Shown: piece after piece, positions 9,276-17,534 of the stretch
Position numbering within the stretch: the stretch's first letter is position 1
Layout: every line of letters starts with the position of its first letter
Origin: JAVJRN01 sp040218415
GTDB lineage: Bacteria; Bacteroidota; Bacteroidia; Cytophagales; Cyclobacteriaceae
DNA length: 64,000 nucleotides
Reading direction: 5' to 3'
Assembly (NCBI GenBank): GCA_040218415.1
Contig: JAVJRN010000081.1
Location: forward strand, 186,001 to 250,000
Position numbers and translations under genes: made by a program
Notes under the pieces: generated by a model
Told to the model about the DNA's origin: nothing
Database searches by the model: none
Seen by the model: only the letters and a program-made list of their open reading frames with translations

Positions 9276-10088
9276 TTATCCAACAAGCTCGTTGTATAAG
9301 TTAAAGTACGACTCTTCAATGTCTCCGTTTTTTTCAATCTTCTCAATTTTCTCTTTATTTCCGATATCTTCAATCAACTTTTTAAAGCTGTCAGTAGTTT
9401 CTTCGTTGGCATAAATTACAGCATCTGCATATTCGGCACCCATTTTTATGAAGCCATCATAGTCTGCCGTTTTTAATGGGTGAAGCATGCTATCATCAAT
9501 GTCTATCATTTTGACTTTGTCAAACAAGTCCGCTCCAAATTTATGCGTAAACTTATTATCATAAATATTAAAAACCGTCTTTGAATCTTTAAAAATTGGA
9601 TCATTTTTATAAGTGGTTTGTACATATAAAGGAATGAGACTCGTCATCCAGTCATTACAATGAATAATATCCGGCGACCATCCAAGTTTCTTTACGGTTT
9701 CTAAAACGCCTTTGCAGAAAAATATTGCTCGCTCGTCATTATCCTCGTAAAAATTATCTTGTTTGTCAAAAAACACTGATTTTCTATGAAAGTAATCTTC
9801 ATTATCTATAAAATAGACCTGAAGTTTAGCGTTGGGGATAGATGCCACTTTGATGATTAGTGGCTTTTCTTCATCACCCACTGAGATATTAATGCCTGAA
9901 AGCCTTACTACCTCATGTAATCGGTTTTTTCTTTCGTTAATCAATCCAAATCTTGGCACTAAAATCCTTATTTCCATACCCCGCTCTTGCATTGCTTGTG
10001 GGAGTCTTCTCACAAAGTCCGCTACTTCCGTGGTTTTGAGAAATGGATTGATTTCACTAGCCACGTATAGGATTCTTAAATTCGACAT
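9276..10088 (-). CDS. Stand-alone glycogen/starch synthase N-terminal (GT5) domain protein
   Basis: A 270-residue protein matching only the N-terminal catalytic half of GT5 glycogen/starch synthases: ILYVASEINPF at residues 6-16, IIHCNDWMTSLIPLYV (about 140-155) and FNIYDNKFTH-like text. The usual C-terminal GT-B half that binds ADP-glucose is absent. The diagnostic KxGGL loop after the first strand is degenerate (KTTEVAD), so ordinary glycogen synthesis is doubtful. Similar short proteins occur next to pan genes in other Bacteroidota, from general knowledge. It leads the unit with DUF4270 and glmS and is divergent from panC. I infer a conserved but non-canonical role. Confidence 0.8.
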   Translation of the reverse strand: MSNLRILYVASEINPFLKTTEVADFVRRLPQAMQERGMEIRILVPRFGLINERKNRLHEVVRLSGINISVGDEEKPLIIKVASIPNAKLQVYFIDNEDYFHRKSVFFDKQDNFYEDNDERAIFFCKGVLETVKKLGWSPDIIHCNDWMTSLIPLYVQTTYKNDPIFKDSKTVFNIYDNKFTHKFGADLFDKVKMIDIDDSMLHPLKTADYDGFIKMGAEYADAVIYANEETTDSFKKLIEDIGNKEKIEKIEKNGDIEESYFNLYNELVG

Positions 10089-10128
10089 AAATTTGTGCTT
10101 TTTCGTTTGGGAAAGTCTAAAATGACCT

Positions 10129-10159
10129 CAAAATTACGATAATTTTAGCATATAATCAA
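10129..10159 (-). promoter_or_regulatory. Candidate promoter for GT5-like/DUF4270/glmS unit
   Basis: On the minus strand TTG (plus 10157-10159) is followed after 20 bp by TAATTTTG (plus 10129-10136), matching the Bacteroidota -33 TTG / -7 TAnnTTTG layout, about 40 bp upstream of the GT5-like start. Confidence 0.45.
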
Positions 10160-10194
10160 CGTATTCAATAAGTTGCACCCTTTTCTATTTTTTG

Positions 10195-11040
10195 ATGAAG
10201 ATATTACGGGAGCCTCGGGAATTAAATGAATTATCCAAAATCCTTTTGGAAAACAAAAAGACAATAGGCCTTGTACCTACCATGGGTGCTTTACATATCG
10301 GTCATTCTTCTTTGGTAAAACAGAGCCTGATCGCGAATGATTGCACAATTGTCACACTATTTGTAAATCCTTTGCAGTTTAATAATCAAGAGGACTTAGA
10401 CAAATACCCTAGTACATTTGAAAACGATTTTAAACTTTTGGATGACCTGGGCTGTGACTATTTGTTTGCTCCCAGCACTCAAATCATGTATGCCAGTAAG
10501 CCCTTAATAAAAATTGATTTTGGTGGATTAGACAATGTTTTGGAAGGAGAATTCAGACCAGGTCACTTTTCAGGGGTTGGTGTGGTGGTAGCCAAGCTGC
10601 TGAATATGGCAAGACCAACCAATGCTTATTTTGGACTCAAAGACCTACAACAATTTTTATTAATTAAGAAGATGGTCGAAGATTTGAGTATTCCTGTAAA
10701 TATTCAAGGAGTACCTACAGTGCGAGCAACGTCAGGCTTGGCTTTATCGAGTCGCAATCTTAGGCTTTCTGATAAAGGACTAGAGGTCGCCAGTAGGATT
10801 TATGTAACGCTAAATATCGTTGCGGAACAAATCAGAAATCAAAAGGGTTACACTACTGCACTTGAATTAGGTGCCGATTTTATAGAAAAAGAAAAAGAAA
10901 TAAAGGTAGAATATTTAGAATTAGTTGACCCTAACACTTTAAAAAGACCAGATAAAAATATCGCTGAAGTGGCCATTTGTTTTGCTGGTTATGTTGAAGG
11001 TATAAGATTAATTGATAATCTATATTTGCGCCAAGATTAA
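10195..11040 (+). CDS. panC: Pantoate--beta-alanine ligase (pantothenate synthetase)
   Basis: Condenses pantoate and beta-alanine with ATP to give pantothenate, the last step of vitamin B5 synthesis. The 281-residue protein has all landmarks: PTMGALHIGH at 28-37 (HIGH adenylation motif), FVNPLQF at 56-62, RPGHFSGV at 121-128, FGLKDLQQ at 146-153 and GLALSSRN at 181-188. I prefer the ATG at 10195 to the TTG one codon earlier. panD follows after 7 bp and supplies beta-alanine; panB, which supplies the pantoate precursor, lies separately at 22.96 kb. Confidence 0.96.
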   Translation: MKILREPRELNELSKILLENKKTIGLVPTMGALHIGHSSLVKQSLIANDCTIVTLFVNPLQFNNQEDLDKYPSTFENDFKLLDDLGCDYLFAPSTQIMYASKPLIKIDFGGLDNVLEGEFRPGHFSGVGVVVAKLLNMARPTNAYFGLKDLQQFLLIKKMVEDLSIPVNIQGVPTVRATSGLALSSRNLRLSDKGLEVASRIYVTLNIVAEQIRNQKGYTTALELGADFIEKEKEIKVEYLELVDPNTLKRPDKNIAEVAICFAGYVEGIRLIDNLYLRQD

Positions 11041-11047
11041 TCCGAAC

Positions 11048-11398
11048 ATGTTAATAGAAGTATTAAAGTCAAAAATACATCGTGTAAAAATTACACAGGC
11101 AGAGCTTCATTATGTAGGCTCAATCACCATAGACGAGGATTTGATGGATGCCGCAAATCTCGTGGAAAACGAAAAAGTTCAGATTGTAAATATCAACAAT
11201 GGAGAGCGGTTGGAAACTTACGTAATTACTGGAAGGCGAGGCTCTGGTGAAATTTGTCTCAATGGACCTGCAGCCAGAAAGGCACAAATTGGCGACATCA
11301 TCATTATTATATCTTATTGTTCCATTGATATAACCGAGGGAAAAACACACAAGCCTATCGTGATATTTCCGGGAGAGAATAACAAGCTAGGGGCTTAG
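11048..11398 (+). CDS. panD: Aspartate 1-decarboxylase
   Basis: Pyruvoyl-dependent enzyme that converts aspartate to beta-alanine for PanC. The start at 11048 (MLIEVLKSKIHR) gives 116 residues, the standard size, and puts the self-cleavage site Gly24-Ser25 in HYVGSITID exactly where the family has it; Ser25 becomes the pyruvoyl group. Other conserved text includes TYVITGRRGSG and LNGPAARKAQIGDIIIIISY. It lies 7 bp after panC, and the next gene begins 7 bp downstream, so the three are likely one transcript. Confidence 0.95.
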   Translation: MLIEVLKSKIHRVKITQAELHYVGSITIDEDLMDAANLVENEKVQIVNINNGERLETYVITGRRGSGEICLNGPAARKAQIGDIIIIISYCSIDITEGKTHKPIVIFPGENNKLGA

Positions 11399-11405
11399 AG
11401 AAATA

Positions 11406-12392
11406 TTGAAGGCCAAGATCATATCTACACTCAAATACATCGCTTCTCTAAGCGTGGCTATTGGGTTAATGTACTGGGTATTTAAGGGGATTGACTGGGA
11501 AGTTTTTCAAGAAAAAGCCAAAGAAGTAAACTATTGGTGGGTTGTTTTTTCAATTGCCATTTCATTGTTAGCTTATTATGCCAGAGCTTATAGGTGGAAT
11601 ATTTTGTTGCAACCTATGGGTTACACTGATCTTTCAATCCATCGCACCACATTGGCTATTCTCGTTGGCTATTTGGCCAACTTGGTTTTTCCCAGACTTG
11701 GCGAAGTAACAAGGTGCGGAATGATGAAGCGATCTGATAGAGTAGATATTACCAATTCATTTGGAACGGTTATCACCGAAAGGCTAGTGGACTTTTTAAC
11801 TTTAATTCTACTATTGATTTTAGCTTTATTACTAGAGTATGATCGATTTTTATTGTTTGTAGAACAAAATATAAATTTTGATTGGCTAGGATCTTTTGAT
11901 TATGTAACCTTTCTGTTAATTCTTGGTGGAGTTGGTGTTCTTGGCATTGTCGGACTGATTTTGCTATTTAAATTCAGTAGTGTGTTCAGAATGTTACTTG
12001 TCAACCTATGGGCGGGGATGATTTCCTTGAAAAATATTTCAAACGTCAAAGGTTTTATACTTTCAACATTGGTGCTCTGGGTAGCATATTATTTAATGTC
12101 CTATACTATCGTTTATGCACTTCCTGAAACGGCTGATCTCGACTGGAAAGTAGGAATAATGTTGTTAGTGACAGGTGGAATAGCTTTGGCAATCCCCGTA
12201 CAAGGCGGTTTTGGCACCTATCACACGCTGATTAGTGCCATGTTGTCACTTTATTTTGTCTCACGAAACACTGGCGTTTTTCTTGCTACGCTCCTTCATA
12301 CCTCGCAAATAGTCGCGACGGCAATATTTGGGGGAGTGGCTTTGGCTATTTCTTTTTTTATTACGAGACGCAAGGATGTCAACAAAACATAA
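11406..12392 (+). CDS. LPG synthase-like (YbhN/UPF0104) multispanning membrane protein
   Basis: A 328-residue integral membrane protein related to the flippase/transmembrane domain of lysylphosphatidylglycerol synthases (the UPF0104/YbhN group). About eight hydrophobic helices, with the family text PRLGEVTRCGMMKR (around 97-110), TERLVDFLTL and a C-terminal PVQGGFGTYH motif are visible. The aminoacyl-transferase domain of MprF is absent, so lysyl transfer is not expected; a lipid-transport role is possible. The start is TTG at 11406: no in-frame ATG precedes the first helix. It follows panD by 7 bp and its 3' end overlaps the next gene. Confidence 0.85.
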   Translation: MKAKIISTLKYIASLSVAIGLMYWVFKGIDWEVFQEKAKEVNYWWVVFSIAISLLAYYARAYRWNILLQPMGYTDLSIHRTTLAILVGYLANLVFPRLGEVTRCGMMKRSDRVDITNSFGTVITERLVDFLTLILLLILALLLEYDRFLLFVEQNINFDWLGSFDYVTFLLILGGVGVLGIVGLILLFKFSSVFRMLLVNLWAGMISLKNISNVKGFILSTLVLWVAYYLMSYTIVYALPETADLDWKVGIMLLVTGGIALAIPVQGGFGTYHTLISAMLSLYFVSRNTGVFLATLLHTSQIVATAIFGGVALAISFFITRRKDVNKT

Positions 12393-12852
12393 AATATGTT
12401 GTTCTGAAGAGATAAATGAGCGAATACTGCCATGGAGAAAGGAGGGAGACATTATTGTATTTACAAATGGGTGTTTCGATTTGCTTCATTTAGGGCATAT
12501 TGATTATCTGGAAAAGGCAAAGCAATTGGGTGATCGTCTCATCGTAGGCGTAAATTCGGATGAATCGGTAACAGAACTCAAAGGAGAAGGGCGTCCTATT
12601 AATAAAGCCTTCGCGAGGTTGCGGATGTTAGCGGCATTGGAATTTGTTGATATGGTCATTTCTTTTAGTGAAGCCACTCCATCTTCATTAATTATGGAGG
12701 TTAAACCAGATATTTTAGTGAAGGGTAAAGATTATGAAATTGGCAACATCGTAGGGGCTGATTTCGTAATGCAAAATGGAGGAAGAGTAGTCACTATCGA
12801 GCTGATAGAAGGCTATTCGACAACAGAAATTATAAAAAAAATAAATGGATAA
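12376..12852 (+). CDS. RfaE2-like D-glycero-beta-D-manno-heptose 1-phosphate adenylyltransferase
   Basis: A 158-residue cytidylyltransferase-fold enzyme. The nucleotide-binding motif TNGCFDLLHLGH (30-41, HxGH) and the later GADFVMQNGGRVVTIELIEGYSTTEII stretch match the adenylyltransferase half of HldE (RfaE domain II), which activates heptose-1-phosphate for LPS core synthesis. I start at the ATG at 12376 preceded by AAGG, overlapping the previous gene by 17 bp; the longer frame starts inside the upstream membrane gene. The kinase half of HldE is not here. A glycerol-phosphate cytidylyltransferase-like role is the main alternative. Confidence 0.88.
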   Translation: MSTKHKICCSEEINERILPWRKEGDIIVFTNGCFDLLHLGHIDYLEKAKQLGDRLIVGVNSDESVTELKGEGRPINKAFARLRMLAALEFVDMVISFSEATPSSLIMEVKPDILVKGKDYEIGNIVGADFVMQNGGRVVTIELIEGYSTTEIIKKING

Positions 12853-12864
12853 ATCTTATAGAAA

Positions 12865-13557
12865 ATGTTATTTGTAATCATCATCACGTTCATGATCTTA
12901 AGTTTGATTGTGAGCACTCGACTTAAAAATAAGTTTAAGAAATACGCAAAGATTCCGTTAGGATCAGGTCTTTCCGGTCAGGAAATAGCTAGGCTCATGT
13001 TGGCCGATCATGGCATTCATGATGTGTCAGTAACTTCGGTGGAAGGTCGACTAACAGATCACTACAATCCAGGCAATAAAACAGTGAATTTAAGTGCAGA
13101 TGTATTCAATGGGAGGAATGCAGCAGCAGCAGCTGTGGCTGCTCACGAATGTGGACACGCTGTACAGCACGCAAAAGCTTACAGTTTTCTTGAGTTCAGA
13201 TCAGCGATGGTGCCTATCCAGAATGTAAGTGCGAAAGTGATAAATGCAGTTTTTATGATGATGTTTTTTGGTGCTTTCATCCTTCCAGGGTTGATTCCCT
13301 TTCAACTAGCGCTGATTATCATTATCGCATGTTATGGAATATTCACACTTTTTTCTTTTGTGACTTTGCCAGTAGAATTTGACGCCAGTAAGCGTGCTTT
13401 GGCTTGGATGCAAGAAAGAAATATTGTCGACAATAAGGAGCATGGCATGGCTAAAGACGCATTAAATACTGCGGCAATGACCTACGTAGTGGCTGCTTTG
13501 GGAGCACTAGCAACTCTACTTTATTACGTGATGCTTTTCCTAGGAAGTAGAGATTAA
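12865..13557 (+). CDS. Membrane zinc metallopeptidase (YugP-like)
   Basis: A 230-residue membrane-anchored neutral zinc peptidase of the YugP-type family. An N-terminal helix (1-18) is followed by a soluble part, the zinc motif HECGH at 94-98, two central helices (about 120-165) and LPVEFDASKRALAWM, which carries the third metal ligand, then a final helix pair. Length is usual. Twelve bp separate it from the adenylyltransferase, so it probably ends the panC-led transcript, which stops at a strong hairpin. Substrates are unknown; membrane protein quality control is a reasonable guess. Confidence 0.88.
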   Translation: MLFVIIITFMILSLIVSTRLKNKFKKYAKIPLGSGLSGQEIARLMLADHGIHDVSVTSVEGRLTDHYNPGNKTVNLSADVFNGRNAAAAAVAAHECGHAVQHAKAYSFLEFRSAMVPIQNVSAKVINAVFMMMFFGAFILPGLIPFQLALIIIIACYGIFTLFSFVTLPVEFDASKRALAWMQERNIVDNKEHGMAKDALNTAAMTYVVAALGALATLLYYVMLFLGSRD

Positions 13558-13583
13558 GCTAAACCAAGTAAGGTTAAAAATGA

Positions 13584-13620
13584 AAAACGGCTGTCAAATA
13601 GGATTGATAGCCGTTTTTTT
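13584..13620. terminator. Bidirectional terminator
   Basis: A 14-bp stem (13584-13597 with 13604-13617, one G-T wobble) has A residues on the left and a run of seven T on the right. It lies between converging genes and should stop transcription from both. Confidence 0.82.
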
Positions 13621-13621
13621 A

Positions 13622-15022
13622 TTACTCTTCTTCGAAGTACGCACCAAATAAGATCATCATTTCATCAGAGCTACGTAAACCAAATGTTAATGGGCGATCT
13701 TCCCAATTATCATAAGTGACTTCTAACTTGAAGCCTTCTGCGAAATCGAGCGAAATAGGCGGGTCGAGTCTCAAAATGGGCGGATGCTCCCAATCTGTGG
13801 AAATATAAACGAGTTCTCCATCTCTAGCTCCACCAGCGATATATACTTTAAACTCCGTCATATGCTCATGCGCATGTGACCAAAGCTGAAATACCTGTCG
13901 CTTTTTATTGAATTTAAAGGTGCGTTCTATGGTTGTTACCTGCCCTGCTGGTAGGAAAAAGCTGTCATGATTTAGGTTGAGAATTTGAGCTTCATGCACG
14001 ACTTCAGTAGCAGGAAGCGTATATAAGTTAGCGTAAACTTCACCTGTTACCACATCGGAAGTTCTATTCGCATAGTGGCTATTGATATCGAATCCGCTGT
14101 TGGCAGGAACTTTCAAGGCTACACCTTCAGGATAGTCATATCTGGTTTTAGGCCATTGTGTCCCAACTACAAATTGGTGAAATTGGGTATAAACGAGTGT
14201 TTCAAGATTGTATTCACCGTTGCTCAAATACACATCACGCAATTTCCCTTCTGCCGGGTATTGATTGGCAGAGAGATTATCATCGAAATCATATAATATA
14301 AAATGATGGCTTCCACTTCTCATACTTATTTCAAATGCATTGATGTATATCGGCTCTGGGTTATTGATTTCCTGATAAATAAATAATTCTCTATCTCCAT
14401 TGGGCTGTACTTCAAATGGTTCTACGTGAATTTGAAAGCCATTTTCAGGAATTTCTAAAGGCTCGAAAGGCAGTGCTGTGAAACGTGACGTATCCTGCAA
14501 TACTTCGATATCTGCCACTAATCCATCTTCTGGAGCACCAGCTAAGATCCATTGGCGGATGAATTCCAGCTGTCCGTTCGTTAATGGATCTCCACCCAAG
14601 GGCATTATTGATCCATACTGAGGATGATCTGAGTAAAAATGTTCTTGATTTGGAGCATTAATTTTTTCCCACAAAAAGCTGTTGTATAAAGAAGGCAAAC
14701 CATCATTACCAAGTAATAAAAGTCCATCTTCTTTGGCAGCCTGATTATCTGGTGTTCTATTAATCAGTTGAGCGTAAGAAGCATTTTCAGTTAATACTAA
14801 GTCAGATTGAGTTGCAAAACTTGAGCCTGTTTTATGGCAGCTTATACACGAAACATCCCAGACTTCTTTTTGAATTAGCTCATAGCTTGATGTGTATGCA
14901 TCGTAAGTTAGCGACGGCTGATTGTCGCTTTGATCCAACGAATCCGAGCAAGAAAAAAGTAATAGCGCCGCGCTGATTGTAAATGTGCCGCTGATTTTAT
15001 GATACAAGAGACTTATATTCAT
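13622..15022 (-). CDS. Cytochrome c / copper type II monooxygenase-like lipoprotein
   Basis: A 466-residue envelope lipoprotein. The start at ATG 15022 gives a leader with lipobox LLFSC (Cys25). Residues 40-165 form a cytochrome c-like domain with CxxCH at 59-63 and a possible axial Met140 in IMPLGG. Residues 190-466 resemble the two-lobed peptidylglycine/dopamine-beta monooxygenase fold. Its copper ligands appear intact: His239-His240 (SGSHHF), His316 (NSHY), HxH at 383/385 (SHAHEH) and a Met in DEMM at 455-456. The heme could feed electrons to copper, replacing ascorbate; that is inference. The ORF ends 5 bp from a terminator. Substrate is unknown. Confidence 0.82.
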   Translation of the reverse strand: MNISLLYHKISGTFTISAALLLFSCSDSLDQSDNQPSLTYDAYTSSYELIQKEVWDVSCISCHKTGSSFATQSDLVLTENASYAQLINRTPDNQAAKEDGLLLLGNDGLPSLYNSFLWEKINAPNQEHFYSDHPQYGSIMPLGGDPLTNGQLEFIRQWILAGAPEDGLVADIEVLQDTSRFTALPFEPLEIPENGFQIHVEPFEVQPNGDRELFIYQEINNPEPIYINAFEISMRSGSHHFILYDFDDNLSANQYPAEGKLRDVYLSNGEYNLETLVYTQFHQFVVGTQWPKTRYDYPEGVALKVPANSGFDINSHYANRTSDVVTGEVYANLYTLPATEVVHEAQILNLNHDSFFLPAGQVTTIERTFKFNKKRQVFQLWSHAHEHMTEFKVYIAGGARDGELVYISTDWEHPPILRLDPPISLDFAEGFKLEVTYDNWEDRPLTFGLRSSDEMMILFGAYFEEE

Positions 15023-15047
15023 AATTAAAGGTAAGAAAAACTGAAGA

Positions 15048-15527
15048 TTATTTGATGTCAATCATTTGGAATATACGAGATACAGCCGGGCAAACCAAGG
15101 TGTTACGGACTGTCAATTTGATTATTTGGTGCATGCGTTTTCTATTCGTATGTGGGTATTCGCGACAAGCTTTTGGTCTGTCATTATACACGATACACTT
15201 ATTGTCTAAACCAAGGAAGGGACATGGAGACGACTTCAGTACCCAATCTTTGTCCTCATCGACCATTAAGTATGTTTTCTTAAATGAGGCCACTTTCATT
15301 TTTAGCGCTTTTGCTACTCGCTCTATATCCGTTTCAAGAAAAATAGGGGAGGTCGTTTTGCAACAATTGGCGCACTCAAGGCAATCAATATTTTCAAATA
15401 CCTCCTCGTGAAGTTGGTGAAATTGATCGTCGAGTTTATTCCCTTTTAATTTTCGTAGGAGGTTCCCTTTTTCCTTGAATCTATTCTTATTTTTTTCAGC
15501 AAAAGCGAGATCATCAGAATATTTCAA
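15048..15527 (-). CDS. YkgJ-family cysteine cluster protein
   Basis: A 159-residue cytoplasmic protein of the YkgJ/CxxCxxCC family, proposed to bind zinc or an iron-sulfur cluster. The cysteine motif CLECANCCK sits at about 50-58, a second group is CPFLGLDNKCIVYNDRPKAC in the C-terminal half (about 102-121), followed by REYPH. It ends 25 bp before the copper monooxygenase-like lipoprotein on the same strand and may be cotranscribed with it, so metal loading of that protein is a testable idea. Family assignment is firm; function is not established. Confidence 0.88.
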   Translation of the reverse strand: MKYSDDLAFAEKNKNRFKEKGNLLRKLKGNKLDDQFHQLHEEVFENIDCLECANCCKTTSPIFLETDIERVAKALKMKVASFKKTYLMVDEDKDWVLKSSPCPFLGLDNKCIVYNDRPKACREYPHTNRKRMHQIIKLTVRNTLVCPAVSRIFQMIDIK

Positions 15528-15700
15528 ATCGTGTGGGTTCTTGTTTTTTCAAAAGTGGATAAAAATAGGTTTGGCGATTTATGAGCTTAATTTGGCTTTC
15601 AATTTTGCTTAAAATTCCCACTGAAGATAGCTCTCTTCAACATCAACATTAAATTTATTTTAATTCATTGAATGGATGATTCGAGAATGATAAACATAAA

Positions 15701-15732
15701 AAAAGTACACGACTTGAGTGCCGTGTACTTTT
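15701..15732 (-). terminator. Terminator of superoxide dismutase gene
   Basis: An 11-bp perfect stem (15701-15711 with 15722-15732), loop of 10, lies 30 bp beyond the sod stop. Plus-strand A-run at 15697-15704 gives T on the minus strand, the correct side for this gene. Confidence 0.75.
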
Positions 15733-15761
15733 AAATTATCCAATAACTTGAATTTGAACTA

Positions 15762-16367
15762 TTATTTTGCTGATTCGAATCTTTTCGAAACTTCGTCCCA
15801 GTTGATTACATTGAAGAAAGCAGCAATATAATCTGGTCTTTTATTTTGGTAATTGAGGTAGTAGGCATGTTCCCAAACGTCTAATCCGAGGATTGGTGTT
15901 CCGCCACAACCAACACCTGGCATTAGCGGATTGTCTTGGTTCGCAGAAGAGCAAACTTCCACCTTACCACCTGGATGCACACACAACCAAGCCCACCCAG
16001 AACCAAAACGAGTTGCTGCTGCATTACTAAATGCTGTTTTAAAATCGTCGAAAGATCCAAATGCTGTGTCAATAGCCGTTGCAAGATCTCCGGTTGGAGT
16101 TCCTCCACCATTTGGACTCATCACCGTCCAGAACAATGAGTGATTCCAATGTCCACCTCCATTGTTTCTTACAGCTCCGTTATCCGAATGATTTTTTAAC
16201 AGTTCTTCTAAAGATTTATCAGCCATATCAGTGCCTTCTATCGCACCATTTAACTTAGCAACATAGCCTGCATGATGCTTGCCATGATGTATTTCCATTG
16301 TTTTACTGTCTATGTTTGGCTCAAGCGCATCATGTGCGTATGGTAGGTCTGGTAATTCGAATCCCAT
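15762..16367 (-). CDS. sodA: Superoxide dismutase, Fe/Mn family
   Basis: Dismutates superoxide to oxygen and hydrogen peroxide in the cytoplasm. The 201-residue length is typical. Metal ligands are His27 (EIHHGKHH), His76 (GGHWNHSLFW), Asp163 and His167 (GLDVWEHAYY). The ANQDNPL segment at 142-148 carries the Gln characteristic of Mn-type enzymes, so Mn or cambialistic use is more likely than strict Fe; the metal cannot be settled from sequence. No signal peptide. It is monocistronic, with its own terminator. Confidence 0.96.
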   Translation of the reverse strand: MGFELPDLPYAHDALEPNIDSKTMEIHHGKHHAGYVAKLNGAIEGTDMADKSLEELLKNHSDNGAVRNNGGGHWNHSLFWTVMSPNGGGTPTGDLATAIDTAFGSFDDFKTAFSNAAATRFGSGWAWLCVHPGGKVEVCSSANQDNPLMPGVGCGGTPILGLDVWEHAYYLNYQNKRPDYIAAFFNVINWDEVSKRFESAK

Positions 16368-16427
16368 AATTGTCTTCTTTTATGTTAAATTAAAAAAATT
16401 GTTTCTATTCTTATAAAACACCAACCT

Positions 16428-16886
16428 TCAAAAATTGTTCCCTCTCATTTTATTAAAAAAATCATGCATCAACTTTTCGCAATCTTCCTTTAGAATACCT
16501 GTAAGTAAGGTGGTTTTTGGATGTAAAATATTGGTGTTAAGTGAGCTAAACCCTCGGCGCTCGTCGTTCGCTCCAACGACTAGCTTTTTTAACTGTGCCC
16601 AAAACAATGCTCCGCCACACATGATGCATGGCTCAAGTGTAACGTAGAGCGTGCATTCATTGAGGTATTTTGCGCCGAGATGATTTTGTGCAGCCGTAAT
16701 TGCTAACATTTCTGCGTGTGCTGTTACGTCATTTAATCTCTGTACTTGATTATGGGCCTTGGCTATTATTTTATTTCCCGCCGTAATTACTGCCCCAACA
16801 GGTATTTCGCCTTCCTCAAAAGCCAAAGTAGCTTCTTGTAAGGCTAATTTCATAAAATGGTCATCTGAATAAATGGATAAACTCAT
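16428..16886 (-). CDS. tadA: tRNA-specific adenosine deaminase / nucleoside deaminase
   Basis: A 152-residue zinc deaminase. Catalytic HAE at 57-59 (HAEM) and PCxxC at 86-90 (EPCIMCGGAL) supply the proton shuttle and zinc ligands, and the C-terminal NDERRGF segment agrees with TadA, which converts A34 to inosine in tRNA-Arg(ACG). A guanine or cytosine deaminase is the alternative but fits less well. Its ATG overlaps the stop of the upstream secreted protein gene by 4 bp, so translation of the two is probably coupled. Confidence 0.9.
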   Translation of the reverse strand: MSLSIYSDDHFMKLALQEATLAFEEGEIPVGAVITAGNKIIAKAHNQVQRLNDVTAHAEMLAITAAQNHLGAKYLNECTLYVTLEPCIMCGGALFWAQLKKLVVGANDERRGFSSLNTNILHPKTTLLTGILKEDCEKLMHDFFNKMRGNNF

Positions 16887-17452
16887 TTAACTCTCACACT
16901 TTCCATCATTTCTTTTGCTGATTCCTGCCATGCTTCTTTAGCACGAAGGGGAGCACTAAAATTGAAAAGCAATACTTTGTTGTCTCGAATAGTATACATA
17001 ATGTAATTGTATTTCGAGATAGCGCTTTTCATTCCGCCAAACGTTTGATCTTCGTCCGATACTTTTGAGGTGAATTCAAATACAGCAAATCGCCTATCCG
17101 CAATCATGGTGATCTCATCGTTGATAAAATTCACTTCAGTAAATAGGTTGGAAATATTGGCTCGGTAAAAATCTCTTAAGATTTCTAAGTCTTCTCCTGC
17201 CCACGGACTACTATTTTCATTGATTCCAAGGTCAATTTGCCGATCATCACTTGTATACATAGCAAGTGGTTTTCTGTAGGCATTGTATCTATTGACCAAA
17301 TCGGCTTGTGACATAGGAAGAAAACCTTCTGGGATTTTCATACTTATATTTTGGTCTACTTTGGTTCTAGAGAGCTTGGGTTGGGCACTCGTTGGGAAAA
17401 TTAAACATAGTAAGATTAAAATGACGAAAATCTTGCAATATTGATTATTCAT
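16883..17452 (-). CDS. Secreted protein of unknown function
   Basis: A 189-residue exported protein that I do not recognise. A clear signal peptide (residues 1-23, ending TSAQ) precedes a mixed alpha/beta domain with conserved-looking text KIPEGFLPMSQADLVNRY and DRRFAVFEFTSKV. The last strand/helix pattern (NYIMYTIRDNKVLLFNFSAP, then a helix containing AWQESAKEMMESVRV) resembles PsbP/DUF1795-type lipid- or protein-binding folds that end in a short amphipathic helix, but this is a weak structural impression. It overlaps tadA by 4 bp and is divergent from aspS. Confidence 0.65.
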   Translation of the reverse strand: MNNQYCKIFVILILLCLIFPTSAQPKLSRTKVDQNISMKIPEGFLPMSQADLVNRYNAYRKPLAMYTSDDRQIDLGINENSSPWAGEDLEILRDFYRANISNLFTEVNFINDEITMIADRRFAVFEFTSKVSDEDQTFGGMKSAISKYNYIMYTIRDNKVLLFNFSAPLRAKEAWQESAKEMMESVRVK

Positions 17453-17491
17453 TGAAGTTTGAAATATTTATTTCAAAGCTAAAACTATTGT

Positions 17492-17499
17492 TAAATTTG
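17492..17499 (+). promoter_or_regulatory. Candidate -7 box for aspS
   Basis: TAAATTTG matches the TAnnTTTG consensus 35 bp before the aspS start codon. A matching -33 element is not clear. Confidence 0.3.
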
Positions 17500-17534
17500 C
17501 CCTTGTTTTTTATCAGATATCAAAAAAATATATC

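Noticed and set aside
9276..9373. N-terminal extension of the DUF4270 protein
   Set aside because: It would overlap the GT5-like gene, and the signal peptide begins at the later Met at 9274.
15052..15411. Open frame of 119 codons on the plus strand
   Set aside because: Opposite the YkgJ-family gene whose cysteine motifs are clear.
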